From: Anaerolineae bacterium
Lineage (GTDB): Bacteria > Chloroflexota > Anaerolineae > Promineifilales > Promineifilaceae
DNA: 50,394 nucleotides
NCBI GenBank assembly: GCA_028277515.1
Contig: JANQGC010000342.1
Coordinates: 1 to 50,394 of the forward strand
Reading direction: 5' to 3'
The notes below the pieces were generated by a model. The model was not told where the DNA came from, searched no databases, and saw only the letters and a program-made list of their open reading frames with translations. Below are positions 32,883-41,436 of this stretch, in pieces. Position 1 is the first letter of the stretch; every line of letters starts with the position of its first letter. The position numbers and the translations under genes are program-made.

Positions 32883-32939
32883 GAAGAGAAGCTATAAAAA
32901 AGAAGCCAGCTTTCTAACAGTTGACCTCTTCGTTAATCG

Positions 32940-34412
32940 TCAGGTGGAAATGGAGCTTGACTCGTAAAGGGCGGCTTTAATTTCCAATGTATCCCGCCTG
33001 ATACTGGTATCCCGCTCAACTTCTTTGGCTATCTTTTCATATCCGTACAGAATCGTTGTATGATCGCGATTGCCCAGCCTAGTGCCAATTTGAGGCAAGG
33101 AAGCATCGGTTTCAGTTCGTGCTAAATACATGGCAATCTGGCGGGGATAAGAGATTGTACGGCTACGGCTTGAGCTGGCCAATGCCTCTTCGGTGACCTG
33201 GTAAAAACTACAGACGGCCGAGACAACCTGATCGATCGTAACCTTCTCCGGCTGGCTGACCAATTCCGTCAAGGCCAATTCCACAATTTCCATATCGACG
33301 GGCCTGCCGGTCAATTGCGCATAAGCCATCACTTTGTTCAAGGAACCTTCTAGTTCTCGAATATTCCGGCGCACGCGATGGGCGATGAGTTCCGTGACCT
33401 CATCAGGAACCTCTACTCCCAAATCATAAGCCTTCGATTGTAAAATCGCTTTCCGAGTTTCCATATCCGGGAGTTGGATGTCGGCCATCAAGCCCCACTC
33501 GAAGCGTGATTGCAGCCGTTCTTCTAAAGTGGCCATGGCTCTCGGCGTACGGTCACTGGAGATGACAACCTGCTTTCCCCGGCTGTGCAACTCGTTGAAG
33601 GTATGAAATAGTTCTTCCTGGGTACTTTCCTTTCCGGCGATGAATTGAATATCATCAATCATCAAGACGTCCGTCGTGCGATAATGTTCACGAAAATCGG
33701 CCATCGTCTTTTTGCGGATCGACTGCACCAGGTCGTTTGTGAATGTTTCTGAAGATATATATAAAATTTCGCGACCTTCGTCACGGCATTTATGACCAAT
33801 GGCATGTAACAAATGGGTTTTACCCAAACCAACGCCACCGTAGATGAAGAGAGGATTGTATGTTTGGCCTGGATTTTCAGCAACAGAGAGCGCCGCGGCG
33901 TGAGCCAGCCGGTTGCTCGACCCAACGACAAAACTGGAGAACGTGAAGCGATAGTTCAACGATCCACCGTTGCCATTTGGCTGACTTGTGTAATTGCTCT
34001 CCTGGTATCCGTCCCGGGGAACTATTTTTTTGTTGTTTTTGTGGGATAAATGTTGACCGTTTTTCAAGACTATATTTTCAGGTATGGAAGATTCAAAGGG
34101 TTTTTCTTTTTTCTTCCCCTTTTTCTTTATCGAATTTCCAACCTTCGACGGTGGGGCAATAAGTTCGTCGGACCAGACAACAAAACGAATTTTTGCTTCT
34201 ATTCGCGTAATGGCCGATAAGGTACGCAGAATGGTGTCATGCAAACGATTTTCAAGCCAATCTTTAGCGTAGTCGTTGCGTACGCCGATGACGTATTCAT
34301 TCTCTTCATTGGCCAGCAAACGCGCATCCTTCAGCCAGGTATTGAAGGTTGCTTTGGTCATCTGTAATTCTAATTCGCCAAGTGTAGCCTTCCAGGCAGT
34401 TTCAGGTGTCAT
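32940..34412 (-). CDS. dnaA: Chromosomal replication initiator DnaA
   Basis: A 490-residue DnaA. Domain I (about 1-80) has the TFNTWLKD segment; a variable Lys/Asn-rich domain II follows (about 85-150); domain III is the AAA+ ATPase with Walker A GGVGLGKTH (192-200), Walker B VLMIDDIQF and sensor/box regions QSRFEWGL; domain IV ends with the DNA-binding signature GNRDHTTILYGYEKI, which contacts DnaA boxes. It binds oriC and opens the duplex. ATG 34412 has only GAG upstream. It is not next to dnaN or recF here, and is divergent from a MerR-type regulator across a 682-bp gap. Confidence 0.98.
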   Translation of the reverse strand: MTPETAWKATLGELELQMTKATFNTWLKDARLLANEENEYVIGVRNDYAKDWLENRLHDTILRTLSAITRIEAKIRFVVWSDELIAPPSKVGNSIKKKGKKKEKPFESSIPENIVLKNGQHLSHKNNKKIVPRDGYQESNYTSQPNGNGGSLNYRFTFSSFVVGSSNRLAHAAALSVAENPGQTYNPLFIYGGVGLGKTHLLHAIGHKCRDEGREILYISSETFTNDLVQSIRKKTMADFREHYRTTDVLMIDDIQFIAGKESTQEELFHTFNELHSRGKQVVISSDRTPRAMATLEERLQSRFEWGLMADIQLPDMETRKAILQSKAYDLGVEVPDEVTELIAHRVRRNIRELEGSLNKVMAYAQLTGRPVDMEIVELALTELVSQPEKVTIDQVVSAVCSFYQVTEEALASSSRSRTISYPRQIAMYLARTETDASLPQIGTRLGNRDHTTILYGYEKIAKEVERDTSIRRDTLEIKAALYESSSIST

Positions 34413-34602
34413 AATTTCTCAATCACTCGCCCATTTGCTTGCTGCATCCAGGCGTACACTACCGACGGAACTCAATCCGCATTTTCGATAAATAATTTGT
34501 TTAGTAGGACAAATGTAACCGATGCAATCGTGGGAACTGGACTTTTTTACTGTTTCTTAGCCTTCTATTGATTCCCTAAATTGTGATCAATTTTTATTAT
34601 TT

Positions 34603-34875
34603 CTACGAAGGCTCTTTAACTCCTCAGCGACCAAGTCTTCGTAGTAAAAATGATGATCAAACATTCCTCTCATTAAAACTGCATCGGCCTATTCATTCTA
34701 ACAAATGGAAAGGGTTCAAGCAATGGGAATTGGCCATTTTCTGTATTAAAATCTTAACCAAATTTGAAAAATCGCTAACCTTAAAAAGATGAATTTTTTA
34801 ACATTACTGCCTTGACAGGCAGCTCCCATACCCAGGTATAGGGGGGATCTTTTGCCTCTTACCCGTATATACGGG
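34603..34875. other. Cluster of inverted repeats in the dnaA upstream region
   Basis: The 682-bp gap 34413-35094 has no gene. It contains CTACGAAG/CTTCGTAG (34603-34610, 34637-34644), CTGCCT/AGGCAG (34807-34822), CCCATACC/GGTATAGGG (34825-34843) and the perfect palindrome CCCGTATATACGGG (34862-34875), amid AT-rich sequence. I see no consensus TTATNCACA DnaA box on either strand, so I do not call oriC. The last three could shape a dnaA leader RNA or bind regulators. Confidence 0.5.
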
Positions 34876-35024
34876 CATCTTCTCATTGGTTGTGAACGAT
34901 CCGTTAATGTCTCTTGGAGGTACCATGCGATACTATCCCGTATTTTTGCTGTGATCTTTACATTAAAAAAAACATTAGGATTTTTATGCTTCCAAAAAAC
35001 CTGTTTGGTAATGCTTTTGGTATC

Positions 35025-35052
35025 TTGACTTCCTTCATTTAGATTGTATAAT
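35025..35052 (+). promoter_or_regulatory. Sigma70-type promoter of the MerR-type regulator
   Basis: TTGACT (35025-35030) and TATAAT (35047-35052) are spaced by 16 bp, giving an mRNA leader of about 36 nt before ATG 35095. Confidence 0.7.
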
Positions 35053-35094
35053 TCTTCACAAATAGGTAGAATTGCATAGTTTTTTAAACGGTGT

Positions 35095-35745
35095 ATGATG
35101 AAGTCTGATTACCTGGATAGGGATAATTTAATTGTTAACTGGTTGGCGCTTGGACAGGCGGCCGGGCGCCTGGGCATTCACCCCACAACCTTACGTCGTT
35201 GGGCGGATAAAGGGGATATTCCTTTTATACTGACCCCTGGGGGCCACCGGCGATTTGCAATTGAGGATATTGATGCCGTTGCTAATGCTCGAAGCCGGCG
35301 CCGTTCTGTTGTACCTGTAGAGGAAGCCTGGGCAGAAAAGGCAATGACGAGAACACGGCGGGCGCTGTCAAAACCGACAGCCGAACCCTGGTTGAGTAAT
35401 ATGGATGATTCGCATAAGGCGCGCCACCGAAAACTCGGCCGCCAACTCATGGGCCTCACCCTGCAATATATCTCAACAGATGAGGCTAACGGCCATATCC
35501 TGGCTCAGGCGGGTGAAGTGGGGCGTGAATATGGGCGGATCGGCCTGGAAGTGGGTCTGCCGCTGACAGAAGCGTTGCAAGCGGCACTTTATTTTCGGGA
35601 TGAGCTGCTCGAAGTAGCCATGGAACTGCCGGAGTCCACGCGCATCCGCCAAGAGGATAACCTGCGTTTAATACGCCGCATCAACATATTGTTGAATACG
35701 GTCCATCTAGCAATTGCTGAGGTCTTTGAGCAGGAAGGAAATTGA
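35095..35745 (+). CDS. MerR-type HTH regulator with RsbRD-like C-terminal domain
   Basis: A 216-residue regulator. The MerR/excisionase-type helix-turn-helix covers about 15-65 (ALGQAAGRLGIHPTTLRRWADKG, then TPGGHRRF). A linker rich in Arg follows. The C-terminal helical domain (about 115-213; EYGRIGLEVGLPLTEALQAALYFRDELLEVA) resembles the RsbRD/RsbR N-terminal-type sensory fold in which a signal is bound or relayed; this assignment is tentative. It has its own promoter and precedes the PucC-like MFS gene by about 105 bp containing an inverted repeat, so it may regulate that gene. Start could be the second ATG at 35098. Confidence 0.8.
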   Translation: MMKSDYLDRDNLIVNWLALGQAAGRLGIHPTTLRRWADKGDIPFILTPGGHRRFAIEDIDAVANARSRRRSVVPVEEAWAEKAMTRTRRALSKPTAEPWLSNMDDSHKARHRKLGRQLMGLTLQYISTDEANGHILAQAGEVGREYGRIGLEVGLPLTEALQAALYFRDELLEVAMELPESTRIRQEDNLRLIRRINILLNTVHLAIAEVFEQEGN

Positions 35746-35775
35746 TTGGTTCATTTACTAAATAATTTAAGTCAT

Positions 35776-35833
35776 GTGACGGTCACTTTGGTCATTAGTA
35801 GAATGGCGATACGGATATTAAAGTGACTGTCAC
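35776..35833. repeat. Dispersed inverted repeat, copy 3 (GTGACNGTCAC arms)
   Basis: Arms 35776-35789 and 35820-35833 are 14 bp with one central mismatch, loop about 30 bp. It ends 16 bp before the MFS start. It also supplies an in-frame upstream start (35823) encoding MTVTCVSKF, which I regard as spurious. Confidence 0.88.
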
Positions 35834-35849
35834 TTGTGTGAGCAAATTT

Positions 35850-37205
35850 ATGAAAAATGGTTTGAATTCTCTTCGTTTGGCAGTACTCCCTTTGAGCTTG
35901 ACATTGATTAGCATTTTGGCGGGCAGTGTGATCAACCGGGTCATGGTTGTTGAATTGGGGCTTCCGGTCACTTTAGCGGGGTTATTTATCGCTATCCCCC
36001 TGCTCATCGCCCCAATTCGGGTTTGGTTAGGTTATCGCTCTGATGCTTATCCGCTTCGTGGTTTGCGGCGGGAGCCTTACATTATTTTGGGGGCCTTTAT
36101 TGCGGGAGTTGGCGCGGCCGTTTCTGTGATACTGGTCCTTGATACACCGAATATTATCAGTATAGGTTCCTTGGGAATTCTCGTCACCTTGGTCACCTAT
36201 GGCATCGGCCGCAACCTGGCGAATAATACATTTCAGGCGTTAATTGCCGATAAATTTGAGGCCGGACCTAAACGGTCCCGCGCGGCAAATTTGTATGAAG
36301 TTGTGCGCATGGTTGGATTGATCATGGCCGCAGGTATACTGGGCGCTTTATTGCAACCATTCAGCAGCGCCCGCCTGGTGACGATGGTTATTATTATGGC
36401 TATTTTGGCTACTGTGTTCGCTGTTTTCGCCACCATCAAGCAAGAACCTCGGGGCACAGACATGAAGGAAGCGGGTGAAGCAGCGCGATCGGTTCCCTTT
36501 AAAAAGGTCGTATCGGACCTGGTTTGGAAAGATCCCCAGGCGCGGGTATTTTTCCTGGTGGTTATGTTGACCTTGATGGGCACGCAAATGCAAGATGTGC
36601 TGCTTGAACCTTATGGCGCCCTTGTTTTTGGCATGACCGTCGGCCAAACCACGCAGCTTACTGCTTTTTGGGGGATAGGGACGCTGATCGCCATTTTGCT
36701 TTCCGGCATCATTCTACTTAAAAGATTTGGATTTCTGGTTGTTTTCCGTGCAGGACTAATCCTGGTCATCGCCTTGTTTCCGGGCATTATCCTGGCCGGT
36801 ATGAATGGGAATGTCAACCTGCTTCGATTGCTCGTCATTGGCCTTGGATTAGGGACCGGATTGGCGGCAGCCAGCTTGCTGGCCCAGATGGTTGATTTCA
36901 CAACCAAGCGGCGCGCGGCGCTGCTCGTCGGTGTTTGGGGAGTCGCTCACCAATTTGGCCGTGCGTTGGCTAGCATGGCCGGTGGGGTTTTGGTCGATGG
37001 CGCGTTGTTCGTTACGAATGATAACGCCCTTATTTCTTACGGCACGGCCTTTGTATTGGAGGCGGTGATCCTTGTGGCGGCTTTTGTGTTGATCGGCCGT
37101 GTAGATGTGTCCGCGTCCTTTGCTGTGGCTGAGGAAAAACGCGACCGTTTGGGAATGGGTATTGCTGAATCTGGGCCAGGGAGAGAACCTGCGGCCGTGG
37201 CATAA
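35850..37205 (+). CDS. PucC/BCD-family MFS protein
   Basis: A 451-residue membrane protein of the bacteriochlorophyll-delivery (PucC-like) branch of the major facilitator superfamily. About 12 hydrophobic helices are visible, with the family-like RVWLGYRSDAYPLRGLRREPY loop after helix 2 (about residues 52-74). No photosynthesis genes are present in the window, and non-phototrophic Chloroflexota also carry such genes, so the substrate is unknown. The frame extends to 35823, but the first residues there come from the repeat arm, so I place the start at ATG 35850 (MKNGLNSLRL). No strong ribosome site is seen. Confidence 0.82.
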   Translation: MKNGLNSLRLAVLPLSLTLISILAGSVINRVMVVELGLPVTLAGLFIAIPLLIAPIRVWLGYRSDAYPLRGLRREPYIILGAFIAGVGAAVSVILVLDTPNIISIGSLGILVTLVTYGIGRNLANNTFQALIADKFEAGPKRSRAANLYEVVRMVGLIMAAGILGALLQPFSSARLVTMVIIMAILATVFAVFATIKQEPRGTDMKEAGEAARSVPFKKVVSDLVWKDPQARVFFLVVMLTLMGTQMQDVLLEPYGALVFGMTVGQTTQLTAFWGIGTLIAILLSGIILLKRFGFLVVFRAGLILVIALFPGIILAGMNGNVNLLRLLVIGLGLGTGLAAASLLAQMVDFTTKRRAALLVGVWGVAHQFGRALASMAGGVLVDGALFVTNDNALISYGTAFVLEAVILVAAFVLIGRVDVSASFAVAEEKRDRLGMGIAESGPGREPAAVA

Positions 37206-37223
37206 GCTTTCCCATTTCTGGTG

Positions 37224-37250
37224 GAACAAATCAGGCAATTTGTTTTACAG
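37224..37250. repeat. Half copy of the GAACAAA...TTTGTTTTAC hairpin repeat, likely shared terminator
   Basis: GAACAAATCAGGCAATTTGT is nearly identical to part of 16695-16721. Its stem AACAAAT/ATTTGTT lies between the convergent MFS and GATase genes, and includes the GATase stop codon (37245). Confidence 0.65.
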
Positions 37251-37973
37251 GTCGAATACTGTCTTTAGGAAGTGGGAGATTAATTGATCGGTTTCAGGGC
37301 TATCGCTGAAGCGATCAAGCACGGCTTTTAACTGTTCTGGGCCGTAAATGTTTGCATATTCGTCCTGGTAGCGATGAAAGCGTAGGAGATTATCCTGCCC
37401 CGTCAGCTCCGGATGAAATTGAGTGGCCCAAATCGGTTTTCCAGGAATGCGAAAGGCCTGGTAGGGCGCGCGTTTGCTTGACGCCAAATTGACCAGGCCG
37501 TCTGGTAAATGCGTGGCCTGATCCTTGTGACCCAATTGGGCCATAAAATGTTTGGGCAAGAATTGAAATAGTTGATCCTTTTGCCCCGCTTCGCTCAGGG
37601 TAATTTCATATGTTCCCACTTCCATATTAGTGGGATCGTAGATGATTTCACCGCCTAATGCTGAAACCAGCAAATGAAAGCCGAAGCAGGAAGCAAATGT
37701 TGGATGCCCAGTCTCGACCACTTCGGCCAGGATATTGAGGACAGCGTCCTGTTCGGGTAAATTATTTTGTGATACGGAAAACGCGCCGCTGCCGCCAATC
37801 ATCAAGGCATCAAAATGGCATATTTGATCGAGGGACGGCGGCCCGGCCAGGAGGTCATGGGGCACGATTTGCTGGATTTCCAGCCCGGCTCGTTCAGCAA
37901 ATGATTGCCGCTCTTCAACACGGGCTAAATCGTCTTCATAGCGAGCCTGGAGGAGTAATATTTGGATGTCCAT
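37245..37973 (-). CDS. Class I glutamine amidotransferase-like protein
   Basis: A 242-residue GATase1-fold protein. The nucleophile Cys96 sits in FASCFGFHLL; the usual CxGxQ is CFGFH here, so Gln is replaced by His. The His-Glu pair is in QFHPEL (His187, Glu189). A GGSGAFSV oxyanion-type loop lies near 60. Such proteins hydrolyse glutamine for a partner synthetase or act as gamma-glutamyl hydrolase-like enzymes. It is 20 bp downstream of the AIRS-related gene on the same strand, so that protein is the likely partner. ATG 37973. Confidence 0.85.
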   Translation of the reverse strand: MDIQILLLQARYEDDLARVEERQSFAERAGLEIQQIVPHDLLAGPPSLDQICHFDALMIGGSGAFSVSQNNLPEQDAVLNILAEVVETGHPTFASCFGFHLLVSALGGEIIYDPTNMEVGTYEITLSEAGQKDQLFQFLPKHFMAQLGHKDQATHLPDGLVNLASSKRAPYQAFRIPGKPIWATQFHPELTGQDNLLRFHRYQDEYANIYGPEQLKAVLDRFSDSPETDQLISHFLKTVFDL

Positions 37974-37993
37974 GCAAGGTTGATGTTTCTCTT

Positions 37994-39016
37994 TTAATCT
38001 TTATTTGCCACCGCTTTGCCAATTTCATCCTGAACCGGTCGCGGCAGAAGACGGCCGCCATTTTGATCGCTGCTCCAAACTTGTGGTGGACCGGCTGCAG
38101 AACGGCCGATGACCGAGCAGTCAATTTCGTGCGCAAGCAAGGCATCCCGGATCGCGGCCGCATCCTCAGCCTCCACGGCCATGAGGAGAGCGCCGGAGGC
38201 GATAGTGGCGAATGGGTCCAAGCCAAAGGCAGCGCAAATTTTAGCTGATAACTCCGGTATGGGCACGGCCGATAGTTCAACATGCAAGGAACAGGATGAT
38301 GCTTCAGCCATTTCCCAAAGTGCGGCAGCCAGGCCGCCTTCGGTGGGATCGTGCATTGCCGTCACTCTTCCTGCCTTAACTGCGATTTGAGCGTCACGCA
38401 GGACGCTAATGCCCGGGTCAAAAAGATTGTTTTGGGCCTGGTTTATTTCTTCCTGGGAAAGAAACCCTTTTAGATGTTTGGATTGCTCGCGGGCCAGGAT
38501 TGCCGTGCCTTCAATGGGGATGCCTTTGGTGAGCAACAATGTATTGCCGGGCTTCATGCCTGTCGGAACCACCAGATTCTCCCGCTGCACTTCGCCGATT
38601 AATGTGCCGACTAACAGCGGGCGGTTCAAATCATAGGTGATTTCCGTATGCCCACCAATGACTGAGATGCCAAGCTCTCGGCAGGCAGCAAAGACCTGGC
38701 TGCTAATGTCCTTAACCATTTGTGGTGTTGTTTTGTTTTCGGGCAAGAGCATTGTCAGCAGCAGCCAGCGCGGCCGTGCGCCGGTGGTGGCGATATCATT
38801 GCTGTTGACCTGTACGAGATACCAGCCGATGTCGGCCGTGGCGAAGGTGATCGGATCGGATTTAAAAACCAACAGGCGGTCATCAAAATCAAGCACGGCA
38901 CAATCAGCGCCTATTCGCGGCCCGAGAAGCAGGGAGTCGTCACTGATAGGAGCTGCTGCGAGCAGCGAGCGCAGCAGATCTACCGGCAGTTTACCAACGC
39001 CTAAAGATATGGTCAT
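37994..39016 (-). CDS. AIR synthase-related (PurM/HypE-fold) protein
   Basis: A 340-residue protein of the PurM/HypE/SelD-like ATP-binding fold. IGADCAVLDFDDRLLVFKSDPITFA (about 35-60) holds the ATP/Mg-binding Asp residues; NSNDIATTGARPRWLLLTMLLP is the second conserved segment, followed by GGHTEITYDLNRP and MHDPTEGGLAAALWEM. HypE proper ends in a PRIC-type cysteine; this protein lacks it, so it is not a standard hydrogenase maturation factor. Together with the adjoining GATase1 gene it forms a two-gene unit that could phosphorylate and amidate an unknown substrate (inference). Confidence 0.85.
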   Translation of the reverse strand: MTISLGVGKLPVDLLRSLLAAAPISDDSLLLGPRIGADCAVLDFDDRLLVFKSDPITFATADIGWYLVQVNSNDIATTGARPRWLLLTMLLPENKTTPQMVKDISSQVFAACRELGISVIGGHTEITYDLNRPLLVGTLIGEVQRENLVVPTGMKPGNTLLLTKGIPIEGTAILAREQSKHLKGFLSQEEINQAQNNLFDPGISVLRDAQIAVKAGRVTAMHDPTEGGLAAALWEMAEASSCSLHVELSAVPIPELSAKICAAFGLDPFATIASGALLMAVEAEDAAAIRDALLAHEIDCSVIGRSAAGPPQVWSSDQNGGRLLPRPVQDEIGKAVANKD

Positions 39017-39051
39017 GAGTTGATCATAGATAGGACCATCGGATTGAGCAA

Positions 39052-39498
39052 CTATTGTGATTCAACATGGCGTATTGTCTGGTCAGGTTTTTGTGTTTGC
39101 AGCGCTTCCGGGGCGAGCTCCAGCTGCTGCCGGTCAAGCGTAATGAGGGGCACTTTCATGGCCCAGGCCAGCCCGACGTAGATGGCATCACAACCCCGCA
39201 ACCGGAATTTTGCAGCAATGCGCGAGGCCAGGTGAGCGAGTTCCTCATCAATCGGAATAGCTCTTAAATTGCTAAAATTTATCAATTCTTGCACAGCTTC
39301 ATTGGCCAGGTCCGGATTATTTGTGCCCCTTGTCAGGGCAGCTGCTACTTCTGCCAGGGCAATGGTTGGTATTAATAGTGTCGCTTTTTGGTGGTTCAAT
39401 AAGTTTATTAGACTTACTGAATCGTTGTATCCCGGTTCACTCTTTCGCAAGCGAGCGACAAGGACACTGGCGTCAATGACAAAACGTGAAGTTGTCAT
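39052..39498 (-). CDS. vapC: VapC-type PIN-domain toxin
   Basis: A 148-residue PIN-domain ribonuclease. The acidic residues of the active site are in VIDASVLV (Asp9), AEVAAAL (Glu50), RGCDAIYV (Asp104) and ITLDRQQ (Asp122), in normal order. VapC toxins cleave specific RNAs, often tRNA or 23S rRNA, when the antitoxin is lost. ATG 39498 lies 4 bp after the antitoxin stop, and AAAGG overlaps that stop codon, so translation is coupled. The operator and promoter lie at 39797-39819. Confidence 0.92.
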   Translation of the reverse strand: MTTSRFVIDASVLVARLRKSEPGYNDSVSLINLLNHQKATLLIPTIALAEVAAALTRGTNNPDLANEAVQELINFSNLRAIPIDEELAHLASRIAAKFRLRGCDAIYVGLAWAMKVPLITLDRQQLELAPEALQTQKPDQTIRHVESQ

Positions 39499-39502
39499 GC
39501 CT

Positions 39503-39772
39503 TTATCGACGCTGCTCGCTTACCAATTCAACGGCCGATTTTTCATTTTGCCAGGCCGCGTCAATTTCATCTGCCAGATCATTAAGTCGCTTTTCCCATT
39601 CCAACCGGGACATTATCCCTCCAACCTCCTCTTTGGCCATATCGTCAATTGGCGTAATGATCGCCACAGCTTTTCCATGATATGTGACAATATATTGCTC
39701 ATGTTGCTCACGCACGGCGCGTATAATCGCCGATGTTTCATTTTTCAGGCGGCGAATGCCGATATTCTCCAT
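39503..39772 (-). CDS. Phd/YefM-family antitoxin
   Basis: An 89-residue antitoxin. The N-terminal DNA-binding fold shows MENIGIRRLKNETSAIIRAV and YIVTYHGKAVAIITPID, typical of the Phd/YefM family; the C-terminal helix (about 50-89) should neutralise the PIN toxin. It is the first gene of the pair and the likely repressor of the operon. AGAGGT precedes ATG 39772 at good distance. Confidence 0.9.
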   Translation of the reverse strand: MENIGIRRLKNETSAIIRAVREQHEQYIVTYHGKAVAIITPIDDMAKEEVGGIMSRLEWEKRLNDLADEIDAAWQNEKSAVELVSEQRR

Positions 39773-39796
39773 TTTTACCTCTTTATCAGAAATGTA

Positions 39797-39819
39797 GCTA
39801 CAATTGTAGCAATATTATA
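39797..39819 (-). promoter_or_regulatory. Toxin-antitoxin promoter -10 with palindromic operator
   Basis: On the minus strand TATAAT (39814-39819) is followed at once by the perfect 14-bp palindrome GCTACAATTGTAGC (39797-39810), over the expected start of transcription. The -35 is poor. Binding by the Phd-type antitoxin is the likely role. Confidence 0.6.
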
Positions 39820-39921
39820 CAAAATCTCCAACTTGTGTGACGCTACGGATATAGGATAATGGGTAGGAGTAGTTTAAGCTAAAATCAGTGAATGGGGTGG
39901 GGGTGAGTAGGAGGTCCGGCA

Positions 39922-41424
39922 ATGCCGTTTTATCAAAAATTACGCATAACGGAATCGCACACGGAGGAGTCGAAAGAAAGAATCAGACGAATCGCTCGTA
40001 ATTTGCTTCGCCTGCGGGAAGCATTACGCATTCATTTGGGTATCGAAGATCTGAGCAAGGACGTCTTCGAGCCTGTGAGCGTGCGAGAAAGCTGGCAGTT
40101 TTTGCGGCTGGCAACCTGGAATATTCGTGAATTTGATTCACAAACCTATGGAAGGCGATTGGATGAATCCATTTACTACATCGCCGAAATCATCTCTCAT
40201 TTTGACCTGGTGGCCATCCAGGAAGTGCGTGAGGATCGCCAGGCATTGGATGAAGTGATGGAGGAGCTTGGGCCATCCTGGAATTATATTGCCACTGATG
40301 TCACCGAGGGGGTGCCGGGCAACCGGGAACGTATGGTATTTGTTTATAATATGCAGAAGGTTACATTTCGCCATGTTGCCGGGGAGGTGATTCTGCCCAA
40401 TGATGACATCGACCAGATGATTCGCTTTAAGAAAAAAGTTATTCTTGAACTGCCGGATGACCAACCCCTCATATTACGTGAAGGCGTGCGCACCTACACC
40501 TGGCGAGAGCAGGAAAAGCTAAAAGAAGAAGTGCGCATGCGCGTGCCGGAGAACACGAAACTGGTGCTGCCGAGCGGTAGTTCCCTCATCATGCCAAAGC
40601 GCACGGAGATTAATCGAACGGCCGACGGTCGGGTCTTTGTCCCAGCGGAAGATGGTTATCAAGATATCCTGCTCACGCTGCCCAATAAAATTTTCGAGGC
40701 GGAGGATCTCAACTTTGCCAGGACACCCTTCCTGGTCTCATTCCAGGCAGGCTGGTTGAAATTAAATCTTTGTACCGTCCATATCTATTATGGCAGTAAT
40801 GAGTTGGGCATGCGCCGCCGCAAAGCGGAAATCTACCGGCTGACTCATTTTCTGGCGGAAAGGGCACAGAGCGAATACGATTCGGACGCTAACAGTTTTT
40901 TTATCGCTTTGGGCGATTTTAATATTGTCGACCAGGAACATGACACGATGAGAGCCTTAAAGCGGCATGGCTTCAAGGTACCGGAGCAACTTCAACGTTT
41001 ACCCGGCACCAATGTAGACAAAGATAAATATTATGACCAGGTGGCCTATTGGTCAAACCCAAAGGAGGATGAACAAACTAACCCGCCGGTCGTGAATGTT
41101 GATGTGCTGCGGGCCGGCGTATTTGATTTTTTTGAAACGGTTTTTCGCTACTTTGACGAACCGGAAGCAGATGGTTCACCCTCGGAACAGGTCGATTTAC
41201 AGGAATATATGGCAAACATCAGCCCCTTCCGCCGGGAGGCAGAGGAGGCATTGGAGAAAGCAGCGAAAAAGAAGGGTCGGCCGCTGACGGCCGGGGAAGA
41301 AAAGGCAGAAAAGCGCAAAAAGTTCAGGGATTGGCGCACACATCAGATGTCCGATCATCTGCCCATGTGGGTGGAATTGCGCATTGACTTTGGGGATGAT
41401 TATTTGGAGTCACTGGTTGAATAG
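39922..41424 (+). CDS. Endonuclease/exonuclease/phosphatase (EEP) family protein with inserts
   Basis: A 500-residue protein of the DNase I/exonuclease III-like EEP fold. LATWNIREFD (Asn67), VAIQEV (Glu101), ALGDFNIVD (about 331-338) and SDHLPMWVEL (Asp478, His479) match the metal and catalytic positions. Two unusual inserts are present: about residues 150-265, rich in VILELPDDQPL- and VRMRVPENTKL-type strands, and about 405-470, charged and Lys/Glu-rich. No signal peptide is seen. AGGAGG precedes ATG 39922. It is followed 12 bp later by an FAD oxidoreductase on the same strand. Substrate (nucleic acid or phosphoester) unknown. Confidence 0.85.
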   Translation: MPFYQKLRITESHTEESKERIRRIARNLLRLREALRIHLGIEDLSKDVFEPVSVRESWQFLRLATWNIREFDSQTYGRRLDESIYYIAEIISHFDLVAIQEVREDRQALDEVMEELGPSWNYIATDVTEGVPGNRERMVFVYNMQKVTFRHVAGEVILPNDDIDQMIRFKKKVILELPDDQPLILREGVRTYTWREQEKLKEEVRMRVPENTKLVLPSGSSLIMPKRTEINRTADGRVFVPAEDGYQDILLTLPNKIFEAEDLNFARTPFLVSFQAGWLKLNLCTVHIYYGSNELGMRRRKAEIYRLTHFLAERAQSEYDSDANSFFIALGDFNIVDQEHDTMRALKRHGFKVPEQLQRLPGTNVDKDKYYDQVAYWSNPKEDEQTNPPVVNVDVLRAGVFDFFETVFRYFDEPEADGSPSEQVDLQEYMANISPFRREAEEALEKAAKKKGRPLTAGEEKAEKRKKFRDWRTHQMSDHLPMWVELRIDFGDDYLESLVE

Positions 41425-41436
41425 GCAGGAGTTACA

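Noticed and set aside
34413..35094. Possible oriC next to dnaA
   Set aside because: No consensus DnaA boxes and no dnaN or rpmH neighbour; inverted repeats and AT-rich sequence alone are not enough.
35823..35849. N-terminal extension of the MFS gene
   Set aside because: Encoded by the dispersed inverted repeat; the ATG at 35850 gives a normal N-terminus.
37994..39016. HypE hydrogenase maturation factor
   Set aside because: The C-terminal cysteine tail is missing and no hydrogenase genes are near.
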